DNA of 64,000 nucleotides from Paraburkholderia sp. BCC1886 (GTDB lineage: Bacteria; Pseudomonadota; Gammaproteobacteria; Burkholderiales; Burkholderiaceae), in the NCBI RefSeq assembly GCF_900996245.1, contig NZ_CAAJGK010000040.1, positions 110,239 to 174,238 on the forward strand. The letters run 5' to 3'. The notes beneath the pieces are model-generated. The model did no database searches, had not been told where the DNA came from, and saw only the letters and a program-made list of their open reading frames with translations. Every line of letters begins with the position of its first letter. Within the stretch, counting starts at the first letter, position 1. The translations under genes and the position numbers were made by a program. Positions 19,309 through 27,640 of this stretch are shown here, in pieces.

Positions 19309-20802
19309 TTAAAAGAAGAGCCAGCCGGTAACGAGAAACAGCGGTAACAACACCGCACCGGACCAGCCCAGATACGCAAAGAAACCTGGCATGCGAACGC
19401 CGCGCGATTCCGCGATCGCTTTCACCATGAAGTTCGGCGCATTACCGATATAGCTGTTCGCGCCCATGAAGACCGCGCCGGCCGAGATGGCCGCGAGCGT
19501 AGTCGCGCCGGTGGTCATGAGCGTGTTGGCATCGCCGCCGGCCAGATTGAAAAACACCAGGTAGGTCGGCGCGTTGTCGAGAACCGAAGAGAGCAGACCC
19601 GTGGCCCAGAAGTACATCGCGTCGTGCGGTTGCCCCGACGGTTGATTGACCAGATGGACGAGCCCTGCGAACGCGCCCGCCTCGCCCGCACGCAAAATGG
19701 TGATGACCGGCGCGATGGTGATGAAAATGCCGGCGAACAGTTTCGCGACTTCTTCGATCGGCGCCCAGTTGAAGTCGTTGCCCGCGCGCGCAGCGCGCGG
19801 TGTGATGGCGAGCGAGATGAGCGTGACTGCGAGTAGCGCGACGTCGCGCACGGCATTTTGCAAGGCCACGTGGGTGCCGAACACGTCGAAGCTCACGCCC
19901 GGTTTCCACAAACCGCTCATCAGCACTAATGCAATGATCGCGGCGAGCAGCACGAAGTTGCGCTTGCCGTCGATACCGAACGAAGACGAGTCGGGTGTCG
20001 GATCCGCTTCGCGAGGACGTGATTCTTCGCGCCGTTGAAAATAGTAGGTATCGAGCGCGTAAAAACCGAGCAGCAGCACGACGCAGACGAACAGCATCGG
20101 CAACGCAAGATGACGGGTCGTCCAGAAGAAATCGACGCCCTGCAGGAAGCCGAGGAAGAGCGGCGGATCGCCGAGCGGCGACAGCGAGCCGCCCGCATTC
20201 GCCACGAGAAAGATGAAGAACACGACGATGTGCACGACGTGCTTGCGGTTGTCGTTGGCGCGCAGCAATGGCCGGATTAGCAGCATGGCCGCGCCCGTCG
20301 TGCCCATGATGCTGGCCAGCACGGTGCCGAGCGCGAGTATCGCGGTATTCAGACGGGGCGTGCCATGCAGATTGCCGCGCACACAAATGCCGCCGGCGAC
20401 GGTATAGAGCGCGGCCAGCAATACGATGAACGGGATGTACTCTTCGAAGACCGCGTGCATGAGCGAGCCGAAGGCGATGCCGGCGCCGAAGGTCAGCGCG
20501 AACGGCAGCAGAAAGACCAGCGCCCAGCCCCCCGCGATCTTGCCGAAATGGTGATGCCAGAACGTTGGGGCGACGAGCGGACCGATCGCGATGGACAGCA
20601 GCATGCCGGCAAACGGCAAACCCCAGAGGGCGGACAATGCCGCACCGTCGAGCGTCGCCGCAGAGGCTCCGCAAGACCAGCCCAGCAGCAACAACGCGAC
20701 GACGATGGCGGGCATGACGGTCGCCGGCCTGGTGTGTTGGGTTTGTGCGGCCCGCCGCGCGACCGTGCCTTCGCGATAGTTACCACGAAGTCCGGCCCGC
20801 AT
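19309..20802 (-). CDS. nhaD: Na+/H+ antiporter NhaD type
   Basis: 497 aa polytopic inner-membrane protein of the ion-transporter superfamily; NhaD exchanges Na+ or Li+ for H+. Typical segments: LSIAIGPLVAPTFWHHHFGKIAG, SPLGDPPLFLGFLQGVDFFW, FDNAPTYL-like SSVLDNAPTYLVFFNLAGG, and MGANSYIGNAPNFMVKAIAE. The start at 20802 has GGAG seven bases upstream and begins 13 bp after the LutC-like stop; a hydrophobic start at 20715 is possible. Paired with the LutC-like gene. Confidence 0.9.
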   Translation of the reverse strand: MRAGLRGNYREGTVARRAAQTQHTRPATVMPAIVVALLLLGWSCGASAATLDGAALSALWGLPFAGMLLSIAIGPLVAPTFWHHHFGKIAGGWALVFLLPFALTFGAGIAFGSLMHAVFEEYIPFIVLLAALYTVAGGICVRGNLHGTPRLNTAILALGTVLASIMGTTGAAMLLIRPLLRANDNRKHVVHIVVFFIFLVANAGGSLSPLGDPPLFLGFLQGVDFFWTTRHLALPMLFVCVVLLLGFYALDTYYFQRREESRPREADPTPDSSSFGIDGKRNFVLLAAIIALVLMSGLWKPGVSFDVFGTHVALQNAVRDVALLAVTLISLAITPRAARAGNDFNWAPIEEVAKLFAGIFITIAPVITILRAGEAGAFAGLVHLVNQPSGQPHDAMYFWATGLLSSVLDNAPTYLVFFNLAGGDANTLMTTGATTLAAISAGAVFMGANSYIGNAPNFMVKAIAESRGVRMPGFFAYLGWSGAVLLPLFLVTGWLFF

Positions 20803-20815
20803 GCACCCGCTCCGC

Positions 20816-21478
20816 TCAAGCACCATGTACGACGATCACATGCACCCGGTAAGGCCCATGTGCGCCCAGCACGATGGTTTGCTCGATATCGCCGGTGCGC
20901 GACGGCCCGGAGACGAAATTGACCGCGCGCGGAAGCTCGCCGCGCTCGCTGCGGATCAGCGCGAACGCTTCTTCATGTCCGCTGACGATGCGCGAGGCGG
21001 GCACGATTGCGATGTGCGTTTCCGGCAGCAAACCGGCCGACGCATAGGTTTGCGGACCGGACAACAACACCAGCGAGCCGGTCTCCGCAGTCGCGCAGAA
21101 GCAGCCGGTGAGACCGACTACGTCGCCCTCCTGCGGCTTGCGGAATTCGACGCTGAGTCCGGCTTGTTTCCATGGCAGGTCCTGCAGCGTTTGCCACGCG
21201 ATGGCGGCAAGCGGCAACGCGTGCGCGGTGAGATAACGCTGAGCGGCCGCGGGCACCTCGTCGAGTGTCTGCACCGACTCGACCGTGGTGGCCATCTTCT
21301 GTGCTTCTTCGATGAAGCGTGTGATCAGATCGGCCGGCATATCGGGACGCGGACCTTGCGGATGACGCGCCAGATAGTCGGCAGCGGCTTCGCGTTCGGC
21401 ATTGGACGGCTCGGGCTCGCGGCCCTGCGCCGCGCGAATGCGCGCGAGGATGTTGCGGCGGGCAAGCGATGTATCCAT
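20816..21478 (-). CDS. lutC: LUD-domain protein, LutC/YkgG family
   Basis: 220 aa. LutC proteins work with the Fe-S proteins LutA and LutB in L-lactate oxidation. The family ending GPSRTGDIEQTIVLGAHGPYRVHVIVV and GCFCATAETGSLVLLSGP are clear. GAGGA nine bases before the ATG at 21478 supports the start. No lutA or lutB is adjacent; instead it is followed by nhaD. It may act with partners encoded elsewhere. A TATAAT on the minus strand at 21573-21578 could be its -10 element. Confidence 0.85.
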   Translation of the reverse strand: MDTSLARRNILARIRAAQGREPEPSNAEREAAADYLARHPQGPRPDMPADLITRFIEEAQKMATTVESVQTLDEVPAAAQRYLTAHALPLAAIAWQTLQDLPWKQAGLSVEFRKPQEGDVVGLTGCFCATAETGSLVLLSGPQTYASAGLLPETHIAIVPASRIVSGHEEAFALIRSERGELPRAVNFVSGPSRTGDIEQTIVLGAHGPYRVHVIVVHGA

Positions 21479-21649
21479 GAGCGAAGTCCTCTTGTCGACG
21501 GCCGTGGGAGCGTGTGCGAATACGGGCGCACCGCGTATGCAACCTGCTGCATTCACTGGCACCAGGGCGTGAATTATACCGGCGGCCCCACTCGCAAAAT
21601 AGCTGGCCGAACGGCTAATGGCACGCGCATCCGGCACGGCCGACAATAG

Positions 21650-22846
21650 CTACTTCGCGACTTCTTCCTCGGGCTGCGCAATGCCGAACACCTGTCGCAA
21701 ATACGCGAGGTAGGCCTTGTCCTCGCACATGTTCTTGCCCGGCGAGTCCGACAGTTTCGCGACCGGCTGACCATTGCAGCGAACCATCTTGATAACGATC
21801 TGCAGCGGGTTATAACCGAGGTCGTTGGTCAGATTGGTGCCCACGCCGAAGGCCAGCTTGCAGCGCCCGCGGAAGCGTTCGTACAGTTGCAGCACCTTGG
21901 GAATGTCGAGCGCGTCGGAGAACACGAGAATCTTCGTGCGCGGGTCGCAGCGGTTCGCTTCGTAGTGTTTGAGCAGACGCTCGCCCCAGTCGAACGGATC
22001 GCCCGAGTCGTGGCGCGCCCCGTCGAACAGCTTGCAGAAGTACATGTCGAAGTCGCGCAAGAACGCTTCCATGCCGTACACGTCGGAGAGCGCAATACCC
22101 AGATCGCCGCGGTATTCCTTCGCCCACATTTCGAAGCCGAAAATCTGCGAGTCGCGCAGTCGCGGACCGAGCGCCTGGCAAGCCTGCAGGTATTCATGCG
22201 CCATCGTGCCGAGCGGCGTGAGCGCGTGCTTCATCGCGTAGAACACATTGCTGGTGCCGGCGAACTGTTCGCCCAGACCTTCCTTGAGCGTGAGGATCAC
22301 TTCCTCGTGCCATTGCTTGGAGAAGCGGCGGCGGGTGCCGTAGTCGGCAATCTTGCAGTCGGCGAATTCGGGACGCGCGCCCAGCAACTGGATTTTCTCG
22401 ACCAGACGGCCACGCCCTTCGCTGTAGTCGGGCTGCTGCTGGGTATTGCGGAAGTAGACCTCGTTGACGATCGCGAGCATCGGGATTTCGAACAGGATCG
22501 TGTGCAGCCACGGACCCTTGATCTCGATGTCGATTTCGCCATTCCCCTTCGGCGAAGGCTCGATCGAAATGTATTTTTCGCTCAGATGGAACAGCGCGAG
22601 AAACTCGATGAAGTCGCCCTTGATGAAGCGCATGCGCCGCAGGTAGTCGAGTTCGTCGTCGGTGAAACGCAACTCGCAGAGCTTGCGGACCTCTTCGCGA
22701 ATCTCCGCGATATACGGCACGAGATCGACATTCGGCGTGCGGCAGCGAAAACGGTACTCCACGTTGGCCGCGGGGAAGTGATGCAACACCACTTGCATCA
22801 TCGTGAACTTGTACAGATCGGTGTCGAGCAGCGAAGTAATAATCAT
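21650..22846 (-). CDS. pncB: Nicotinate phosphoribosyltransferase
   Basis: Makes nicotinate mononucleotide from nicotinate and PRPP for NAD salvage. 398 aa. It begins [25 protein letters not shown], the standard start of bacterial PncB, and includes [17 protein letters not shown], carrying the His that is phosphorylated in this enzyme, and [11 protein letters not shown]. The 40-residue upstream extension in frame is not family-like and was rejected. Divergent from fdxA. Confidence 0.96.
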   Translation of the reverse strand: MIITSLLDTDLYKFTMMQVVLHHFPAANVEYRFRCRTPNVDLVPYIAEIREEVRKLCELRFTDDELDYLRRMRFIKGDFIEFLALFHLSEKYISIEPSPKGNGEIDIEIKGPWLHTILFEIPMLAIVNEVYFRNTQQQPDYSEGRGRLVEKIQLLGARPEFADCKIADYGTRRRFSKQWHEEVILTLKEGLGEQFAGTSNVFYAMKHALTPLGTMAHEYLQACQALGPRLRDSQIFGFEMWAKEYRGDLGIALSDVYGMEAFLRDFDMYFCKLFDGARHDSGDPFDWGERLLKHYEANRCDPRTKILVFSDALDIPKVLQLYERFRGRCKLAFGVGTNLTNDLGYNPLQIVIKMVRCNGQPVAKLSDSPGKNMCEDKAYLAYLRQVFGIAQPEEEVAK

Positions 22847-23153
22847 GATGGCGCGAACTGGACTGCAGGAAAAACGGAAGGCCTCGACGAGGCCCGACTC
22901 ACCCATGCGCGCGCGGCAGGCCCAGTGCATGCCGGCCTCACGCATGTTACCCGAATGCGTCCGCATTTAACGCGCGGGTGGGCAGCGCCGGGCGTCGGGA
23001 AGTGTCCGCCATGCTTCCCGCAGGCCCCCATAAACTAATCACGAAAACGTATAAACAGCGTGTCCCCGCGCTACATCTGCCTCTTGACGTTACGCTACAA
23101 TAGCGCTTTTGGCGTTTTGCGCCCCCCAGATACCGCATGCAGGAGCTGCCTGA
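22847..23153. other. Divergent intergenic region pncB/fdxA
   Basis: 307 bp without a credible gene. TACAAT at 23096-23101 could be a -10 for fdxA, but the TTGACG at 23084-23089 is only six bases away and cannot be its -35 partner. Otherwise nothing definite is seen. Confidence 0.5.
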
Positions 23154-23477
23154 ATGACTCACGTTGTGACCGAAAGCTGCATCAAGTGCCGCTATACCGA
23201 CTGTGTCGATGTGTGCCCGGTGGACTGCTTTCGCGAAGGTCCCAACTTCCTCGCGATCGACCCCGATGAGTGCATCGACTGCGCCGTGTGCGTGGCGGAA
23301 TGCCCGGTGAACGCCATCTATGCCGAAGAAGACGTGCCGGGCGACCAGCAGAACTTCATCGAGCTGAATGCCGATCTCGCGAAGAGCTGGCCGAGCATCA
23401 CCAAGACCAAAGCTCCGCTGCCCGAAGCCGACGAGTTCAAGGACGTGAAGGAAAAGCTCGACCTGCTCGCCCGTTGA
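23154..23477 (+). CDS. fdxA: 7Fe ferredoxin FdxA
   Basis: 107 aa electron carrier with one [3Fe-4S] and one [4Fe-4S] cluster. Cysteines lie in [17 protein letters not shown] (9, 12, 17, 21, 25) and [12 protein letters not shown] (40, 43, 46, 50). The missing second Cys of a classical CxxCxxC in the first motif is what makes this the 7Fe type. The C-terminal extension after ~60 is typical of the Azotobacter FdI/FdxA family. Partner enzymes are not nearby. Confidence 0.95.
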   Translation: MTHVVTESCIKCRYTDCVDVCPVDCFREGPNFLAIDPDECIDCAVCVAECPVNAIYAEEDVPGDQQNFIELNADLAKSWPSITKTKAPLPEADEFKDVKEKLDLLAR

Positions 23478-23545
23478 ACTGACCAACCTGTTGCTCCCCT
23501 CATCGCGTGCTGCATCGGCGATTTCATCGAGATGAGCGCAAGGTA

Positions 23546-23574
23546 TTGACAGGCGGTAAAGCTGCTCCTACAAT
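23546..23574 (+). promoter_or_regulatory. Consensus sigma-70 promoter of the tRNA-Asn pair
   Basis: TTGACA (perfect) and TACAAT separated by exactly 17 bases; a transcript would start near 23581, about 20 bases before the first mature tRNA. A GC-rich stretch just after the -10 could act as a stringent discriminator but is not marked. One of the strongest promoters in the window. Confidence 0.92.
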
Positions 23575-23602
23575 TTCGCTTCTCTGCTGTTTGTTGTTCT
23601 GT

Positions 23603-23678
23603 TCCTCGATAGCTCAGTCGGTAGAGCGCCGGACTGTTAATCCGTAGGTCCCTGGTTCGAGCCCAGGTCGAGGAGCCA
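23603..23678 (+). tRNA. tRNA-Asn (GUU), copy 1
   Basis: 76-nt tRNA with encoded CCA. Acceptor TCCTCGA pairs with TCGAGGA, the D arm is GCTC/GAGC, the anticodon loop CTGTTAA has anticodon GTT at 23636-23638, and the T arm is CCTGG-TTCGAGC-CCAGG. Discriminator G. Confidence 0.98.
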
Positions 23679-23686
23679 AGAATTGC

Positions 23687-23716
23687 AAAAGCCCGTTAAC
23701 CAAGACGGGCTTTTTT
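23687..23716 (+). terminator. Terminator-like hairpin between the tRNA-Asn copies
   Basis: Stem GCCCGT/ACGGGC with an eight-base loop, four A before and six T after. It sits between the two tRNA genes, so it would separate or partly terminate copy 1 from copy 2. Confidence 0.8.
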
Positions 23717-23740
23717 ATGTAGATCAAGTTGTACTGCTGT

Positions 23741-23816
23741 TCCTCGATAGCTCAGTCGGTAGAGCGCCGGACTGTTAATCCGTAGGTCCCTGGTTCGAGC
23801 CCAGGTCGAGGAGCCA
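23741..23816 (+). tRNA. tRNA-Asn (GUU), copy 2
   Basis: Identical in all 76 positions to the copy at 23603; anticodon GTT at 23774-23776, CCA encoded. No separate sigma-70 promoter is seen in the 62-bp spacer, so it may depend on read-through past the intervening hairpin. Confidence 0.98.
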
Positions 23817-23824
23817 AAAATTTG

Positions 23825-23852
23825 AAAGGCCCGCATTCGTGCGGGCCTTTTT
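23825..23852 (+). terminator. Terminator after tRNA-Asn copy 2
   Basis: GGCCCGCA-TTCG-TGCGGGCC: an eight-base perfect stem closed by a stable UUCG tetraloop and followed by five T. Confidence 0.92.
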
Positions 23853-24019
23853 GTTTTTGGGCGTATTTGGGTGTATCCAGCGGCAATCGTTGCGAAGAGT
23901 TGCCGATGTTTGTCATTGCGTCAGCACGTACCCGCATTCAGGCAGGCACGCCGATATACCATGACGACTTCCCGGCACCTCGCGTGCCGTACGCAGCGTT
24001 CATTTTTTCGGCCTCGCCC

Positions 24020-24511
24020 ATGACACTCATTTCATTGCCCGTCCCGTTGCGTCTGGCAGCGCTGATCGCCACTACCGCCCTGCTGACGCCGCTCGCTCAC
24101 AGCGAAGAAGTCGGTAGCGTCAATACCAACTTTCACCTCACCGGATCGGATCGCGTGGTCGTCGAGGCTTACGACGATCCGCTGGTTCAAGGCGTGACCT
24201 GCTACGTATCGCGGGCGCGCACCGGCGGCGTCAAGGGGACGCTCGGCATCGCCGAAGATCCCACCGAGGCGTCCATCGCCTGCCGTCAGGTCGGCGCACT
24301 CCACTTCAGCGGGCCGGTCAAGCAGCAATCCGACGTCTTCTCCGTCAGCATGTCGCTGATCTTCAAATCGCTGCACGTGGTTCGAGTGGTCGACGCCAAA
24401 CGCAACACGCTCGTGTACATGAGCTATAGCGACCGGGTGGTCAGCGGCAGCGCGAAAAACAGCGTCAGCGCCGTACCGGTGCCGGCCGGTACGACGATCC
24501 CCGTGAAATGA
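24020..24511 (+). CDS. creA: CreA family secreted protein
   Basis: 163 aa. CreA is a conserved protein of unknown function exported to the periplasm. A signal peptide covers ~1-27 ([17 protein letters not shown]), followed by the conserved core [22 protein letters not shown] and [13 protein letters not shown], and [19 protein letters not shown] at the end. The frame is open much further upstream through the second tRNA terminator, but only this ATG fits the family. Overlaps the AraC regulator by four bases. Confidence 0.9.
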   Translation: MTLISLPVPLRLAALIATTALLTPLAHSEEVGSVNTNFHLTGSDRVVVEAYDDPLVQGVTCYVSRARTGGVKGTLGIAEDPTEASIACRQVGALHFSGPVKQQSDVFSVSMSLIFKSLHVVRVVDAKRNTLVYMSYSDRVVSGSAKNSVSAVPVPAGTTIPVK

Positions 24512-25341
24512 CCGCGCCCGAGCAACGCTTCCGGGATTCCGCCCGCTACTGGCGCACGCCGCTCTTGCCCGGTGGCGACCTGCTCACGGCCGAGTACCGG
24601 AACCACGCGTTCACGCCGCACTGGCACGACGCGTACACCATTCCGGTGATCGTCGCGGGCGCCGAGTCCTATCGCTATCGCGGCGAGGATCATGTCGCGG
24701 AAGCCGGCAGCGTGCCCGTCATCAATCCCGGCGAACTGCATACGGGATCGAAAGCCGTCGAAGGCGGCTGGCGGTATCGCGTGATGTATGCGCCGGTGCC
24801 GTTCCTCCATGCGCTCGCCGACGAGATCGCCGGAAAGCCGCAAACGCTGCCATGGTTCGCACCCGGTGTGATTCGCGACGCGGACCTCGCGACGCGCCTC
24901 GCGATCGCGCACCGCCGGCTGGAATCGGGCGACGACCCGCTCGCCGCCGAAGCCGCGATGCTCGACGCGCTGTCCACGCTGCTGGTCCGCCATGCGCAAA
25001 GCCAGCCACGGGCCACCGGCCACGGCGCCGACGACACCCGCGTCGCACGCATGAAGTCACGTCTCGCGGATGACCTCGCCGCCCCCGTCACGCTCGCCGA
25101 AATGGCCGGCGCGGCGGCGCTCTCGCCGTTTCACGCGGCGCGCCTGTTCGCCCAGTCGACCGGACTGCCGCCGCACGCGTGGCGCAATCAGATGCGTTTG
25201 CAGCGCGCCCTTGCGCCGCTGCGTGCCGGCGTGTCGGTGACGGAAGTAGCGGCGGCCAGTGGCTTCACGGATCAAAGCCATTTCACGCGGCATTTCCGGC
25301 GCATGTTCGGCGTGCCGCCGGGACAATGGCAACGCACCTGA
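24508..25341 (+). CDS. AraC-family transcriptional regulator
   Basis: 277 aa. An N-terminal cupin-type effector domain ([19 protein letters not shown], with paired His) is followed by two helix-turn-helix motifs over ~175-275, ending [29 protein letters not shown], the canonical AraC signature. It lies just before azlC-azlD on the same strand, a common arrangement in which the regulator controls the amino-acid exporter; the inducer would then be an amino acid. That link is inference. Confidence 0.92.
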   Translation: MTAPEQRFRDSARYWRTPLLPGGDLLTAEYRNHAFTPHWHDAYTIPVIVAGAESYRYRGEDHVAEAGSVPVINPGELHTGSKAVEGGWRYRVMYAPVPFLHALADEIAGKPQTLPWFAPGVIRDADLATRLAIAHRRLESGDDPLAAEAAMLDALSTLLVRHAQSQPRATGHGADDTRVARMKSRLADDLAAPVTLAEMAGAAALSPFHAARLFAQSTGLPPHAWRNQMRLQRALAPLRAGVSVTEVAAASGFTDQSHFTRHFRRMFGVPPGQWQRT

Positions 25342-25465
25342 AATAACCGCTCTTCACTTCAGGCGAAAAACGGCGCATCGAGCAGTGATGCACCAAGCGC
25401 AGAGCAAGAACGTACAAGCCACCCAGGCGGCCGGTCGCTAAGCTTGCCCAATCCAGGAGGCAAGA

Positions 25466-26272
25466 TTGACCCATCCCAACCCGAGCCCGCCGTCACGCGT
25501 GGGCCACCTGCAGGAACTCGCCGCCGGCGCGCGCGACATCATCCCGATGATGGTCGGCGCCGCGCCTTTCGGCGTCATCTTCGGCACGCTCGTCGCGTCC
25601 GGCCCGTTGCACGCATGGCATGGCCAGTTGATGTCGCTCGTCGTGTTCGCGGGCTCCGCGCAGTTCATCGCGATCGGCCTGATCGCCGGACACGCCGGCT
25701 ATGCCGTGGTCTGGGCCACCACGCTGGTCGTGAATCTGCGTCACGTGCTGTACAGCGCGACGCTCGCGCCGCATGTCGCCCATCTGTCGGCCCGCTGGCG
25801 CTGGGCGCTCGGCGCGCTGCTCACCGACGAAGTCTTCGCCGTCGCCTGGGAGCATTACCGGCACCGCGAGCCGGGCACGGTCGGCCCGCATTACTTCTTC
25901 GGCGCAGGCCTCGCGATGTACCTGAACTGGCAGCTCTGGACCGTCGCCGGTCTGCTGTTCGGCGCGGCCTTCCCCGGACTGCAATCGCTCGGGCTCGACT
26001 TTGCGATGGTCGCGACCTTCATCGCGATCGTCGTCCCGCAACTGGTCGCGCTGCGCTATATCGCCGCCGCGGCCACGGCCGGCACGCTGGCGTTTTTCTG
26101 GCAGGCGTGGCCGTACAAACTCGGCCTCCTGGGCGCCGTGTTCGCCGGTGTCGCCGTTGGTGTGCTGCTGTCCACCTCGCGGCTGGGTCCGCGTAAAAAC
26201 CGGCGCGAGCCGGGCGAAACCCGAGCCGTTGGCCGCCCAGACCGCCATGACCTGCCGAGGGCCTCGCGATGA
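25466..26272 (+). CDS. azlC: AzlC-type branched-chain amino acid exporter, large subunit
   Basis: 268 aa integral membrane protein with the family opening ARDIIPMMVGAAPFGVIFGTL and the segment FAGSAQFIAIGLI. AzlC with AzlD exports amino acids such as branched-chain ones or analogues. The start is TTG at 25466, chosen because AGGAGG lies five bases upstream. The C-terminal ~25 residues are Arg-rich and hydrophilic. Overlaps azlD by four bases. Confidence 0.92.
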   Translation: MTHPNPSPPSRVGHLQELAAGARDIIPMMVGAAPFGVIFGTLVASGPLHAWHGQLMSLVVFAGSAQFIAIGLIAGHAGYAVVWATTLVVNLRHVLYSATLAPHVAHLSARWRWALGALLTDEVFAVAWEHYRHREPGTVGPHYFFGAGLAMYLNWQLWTVAGLLFGAAFPGLQSLGLDFAMVATFIAIVVPQLVALRYIAAAATAGTLAFFWQAWPYKLGLLGAVFAGVAVGVLLSTSRLGPRKNRREPGETRAVGRPDRHDLPRASR

Positions 26273-26592
26273 ATTACGTCGTTCTGATTCTCGGGATGGC
26301 GCTCATCACCTGGGTGATCCGTGCTGCCGTGTTCGTGCTCGGCGACCGGCTCGCCTTCCCGCCGCTCGTGCGAACCGCGCTCGGCTTCGTGCCCGTCACC
26401 GTGCTGACGGCGATCATCGTGCCGATGGCGGTGTCGCCGCACGGTGTCGAGGCCGAACTGACGTGGCGCAATCCGCAACTGGTCGGCGCGCTCGCGGCGA
26501 TCGCGGTGAGTGCGCTGACGCGCCGCCCGCTGCTGACCATCGCGGTCGGACTCAGCGTGTTTTTCGTCTGGCAAGGCGTGATGCCCCGATGA
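26269..26592 (+). CDS. azlD: AzlD-type branched-chain amino acid exporter, small subunit
   Basis: 107 aa with three to four membrane segments; YVVLILGMALITWVIRAAVFVLGDR and LGFVPVTVLTAIIVPMA are typical of AzlD. Its ATG overlaps the azlC stop, so the two subunits are made together. Partner of the preceding large subunit in the inner membrane. Confidence 0.92.
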   Translation: MNYVVLILGMALITWVIRAAVFVLGDRLAFPPLVRTALGFVPVTVLTAIIVPMAVSPHGVEAELTWRNPQLVGALAAIAVSALTRRPLLTIAVGLSVFFVWQGVMPR

Positions 26593-26796
26593 CGACCGGG
26601 GCGCCGGTAGAGCGCGCCCTCGCGTCGCACCCTTAAAGTTTCCTGACAATCCGCCGATATGCAGTCGAGGTCCGCTCATCGGGATTCGTCCCGTGCGCGC
26701 GGCCACGGGCAAGCATCGAGCGCGCCGATGACCACATCGCATCCGGCCGGGACGGATGCCCGCGGACCACGTCAGCCGGCGGCGCAGCGGGACCAG

Positions 26797-26826
26797 GCAG
26801 GAACAAGCAGGAACAAGCAGGAACAA
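26797..26826 (+). repeat. Three tandem copies of a decamer
   Basis: GCAGGAACAA three times in a row, ending 13 bases before the ATG of the next gene. Each copy contains AGGA, so the array multiplies a Shine-Dalgarno-like core upstream of a start that otherwise has only GGGAT. It could influence initiation or vary by slippage. Confidence 0.75.
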
Positions 26827-26839
26827 ACGGGATAACACA

Positions 26840-27604
26840 ATGGGTCAGATCACCCTCACGCTCAAAGACGAGACCATCACGACGCTGCGCAAGGATTTCG
26901 ACGCTTTTCTGCGGGTCTCGCTGAAGCTCGACCCACAGTTCGCGACGCCGTCTTTCGAGGATTTTTTGCGCGCCAAGCTGCTCGACAACATGGTCCCGCT
27001 GACCGAACACGCGGTTCAGCGGATGTTGCAGGGAGGCCAGTATGCATGGGCCAAACGCACGCTGGACAAGGAGTTTCCCGACGTGGTCGCGATCCTGATG
27101 CGGCAGGCGGGCGAATTCGGCTTCGGCTTTGCGGCGCGCTCGGAATGGACCCCGGAAGAGCTAGCCAAGCATTGTCAGGACTGGGCGGCGGCCATCGTCA
27201 AGGAAGCCGAGGGCGACGCGGCGCTGGTCGACCCGCTGGCGGCGCAGATCAAAAGTGCGGCGCAGGACATTCAGGCGCTGGAGGAAATCATGCAGACGCC
27301 GGCGTGGCGTCTCGTGGAATCGCTGCGCCAACGCGTGTACGAAGCCAAGGTCGCGTGCGAAACGAGCGTAGGCAGCACCGCGCGCGAGAAGCTCGGCGAG
27401 TTGCGCGGGTTGTTGCGGCTGGGCATTTCACACGGCTCGTTCCAGAAGCAGGAAGCGCAGCAGATCATGGAGTATCTGCGCCTGCTCAAGCCGGAGATTT
27501 TCGTCGAAGAGCCGTACGACGTGTTCTCGCGTCTGGCCGGCTGGCTGCGCAATTTCTTCGTGCCGCCACGGCCGACCCAACCGCAGCAGCGGCAGTCGCG
27601 TTGA
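26840..27604 (+). CDS. Conserved-looking hypothetical protein, helical, soluble
   Basis: 254 aa, not recognised. It opens MGQITLTLKDETITTLRKDFDAFL, is rich in helix-forming residues, has no signal peptide or membrane segment, and contains one long likely coiled-coil stretch (~120-200, AQDIQALEEIMQ onward). The C-terminus RLAGWLRNFFVPPRPTQPQQRQSR is amphipathic then Pro/Gln-rich, which could be a membrane-contact tail. Convergent with the helicase downstream. Codon use matches neighbours, so it is a real gene, but no function is proposed. Confidence 0.8.
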   Translation: MGQITLTLKDETITTLRKDFDAFLRVSLKLDPQFATPSFEDFLRAKLLDNMVPLTEHAVQRMLQGGQYAWAKRTLDKEFPDVVAILMRQAGEFGFGFAARSEWTPEELAKHCQDWAAAIVKEAEGDAALVDPLAAQIKSAAQDIQALEEIMQTPAWRLVESLRQRVYEAKVACETSVGSTAREKLGELRGLLRLGISHGSFQKQEAQQIMEYLRLLKPEIFVEEPYDVFSRLAGWLRNFFVPPRPTQPQQRQSR

Positions 27605-27640
27605 GGACACGCGGGCGCGCACGGGCACATCCGCCGCCCG

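Noticed and set aside
23084..23101. TTGACG and TACAAT before fdxA as a promoter pair
   Set aside because: They are only six bases apart, so they cannot be -35 and -10 of one promoter.
23603..23816. tRNA duplication considered as an island attachment site
   Set aside because: Both copies are complete, with no integrase, no direct repeat of a partial tRNA and only core genes on either side.
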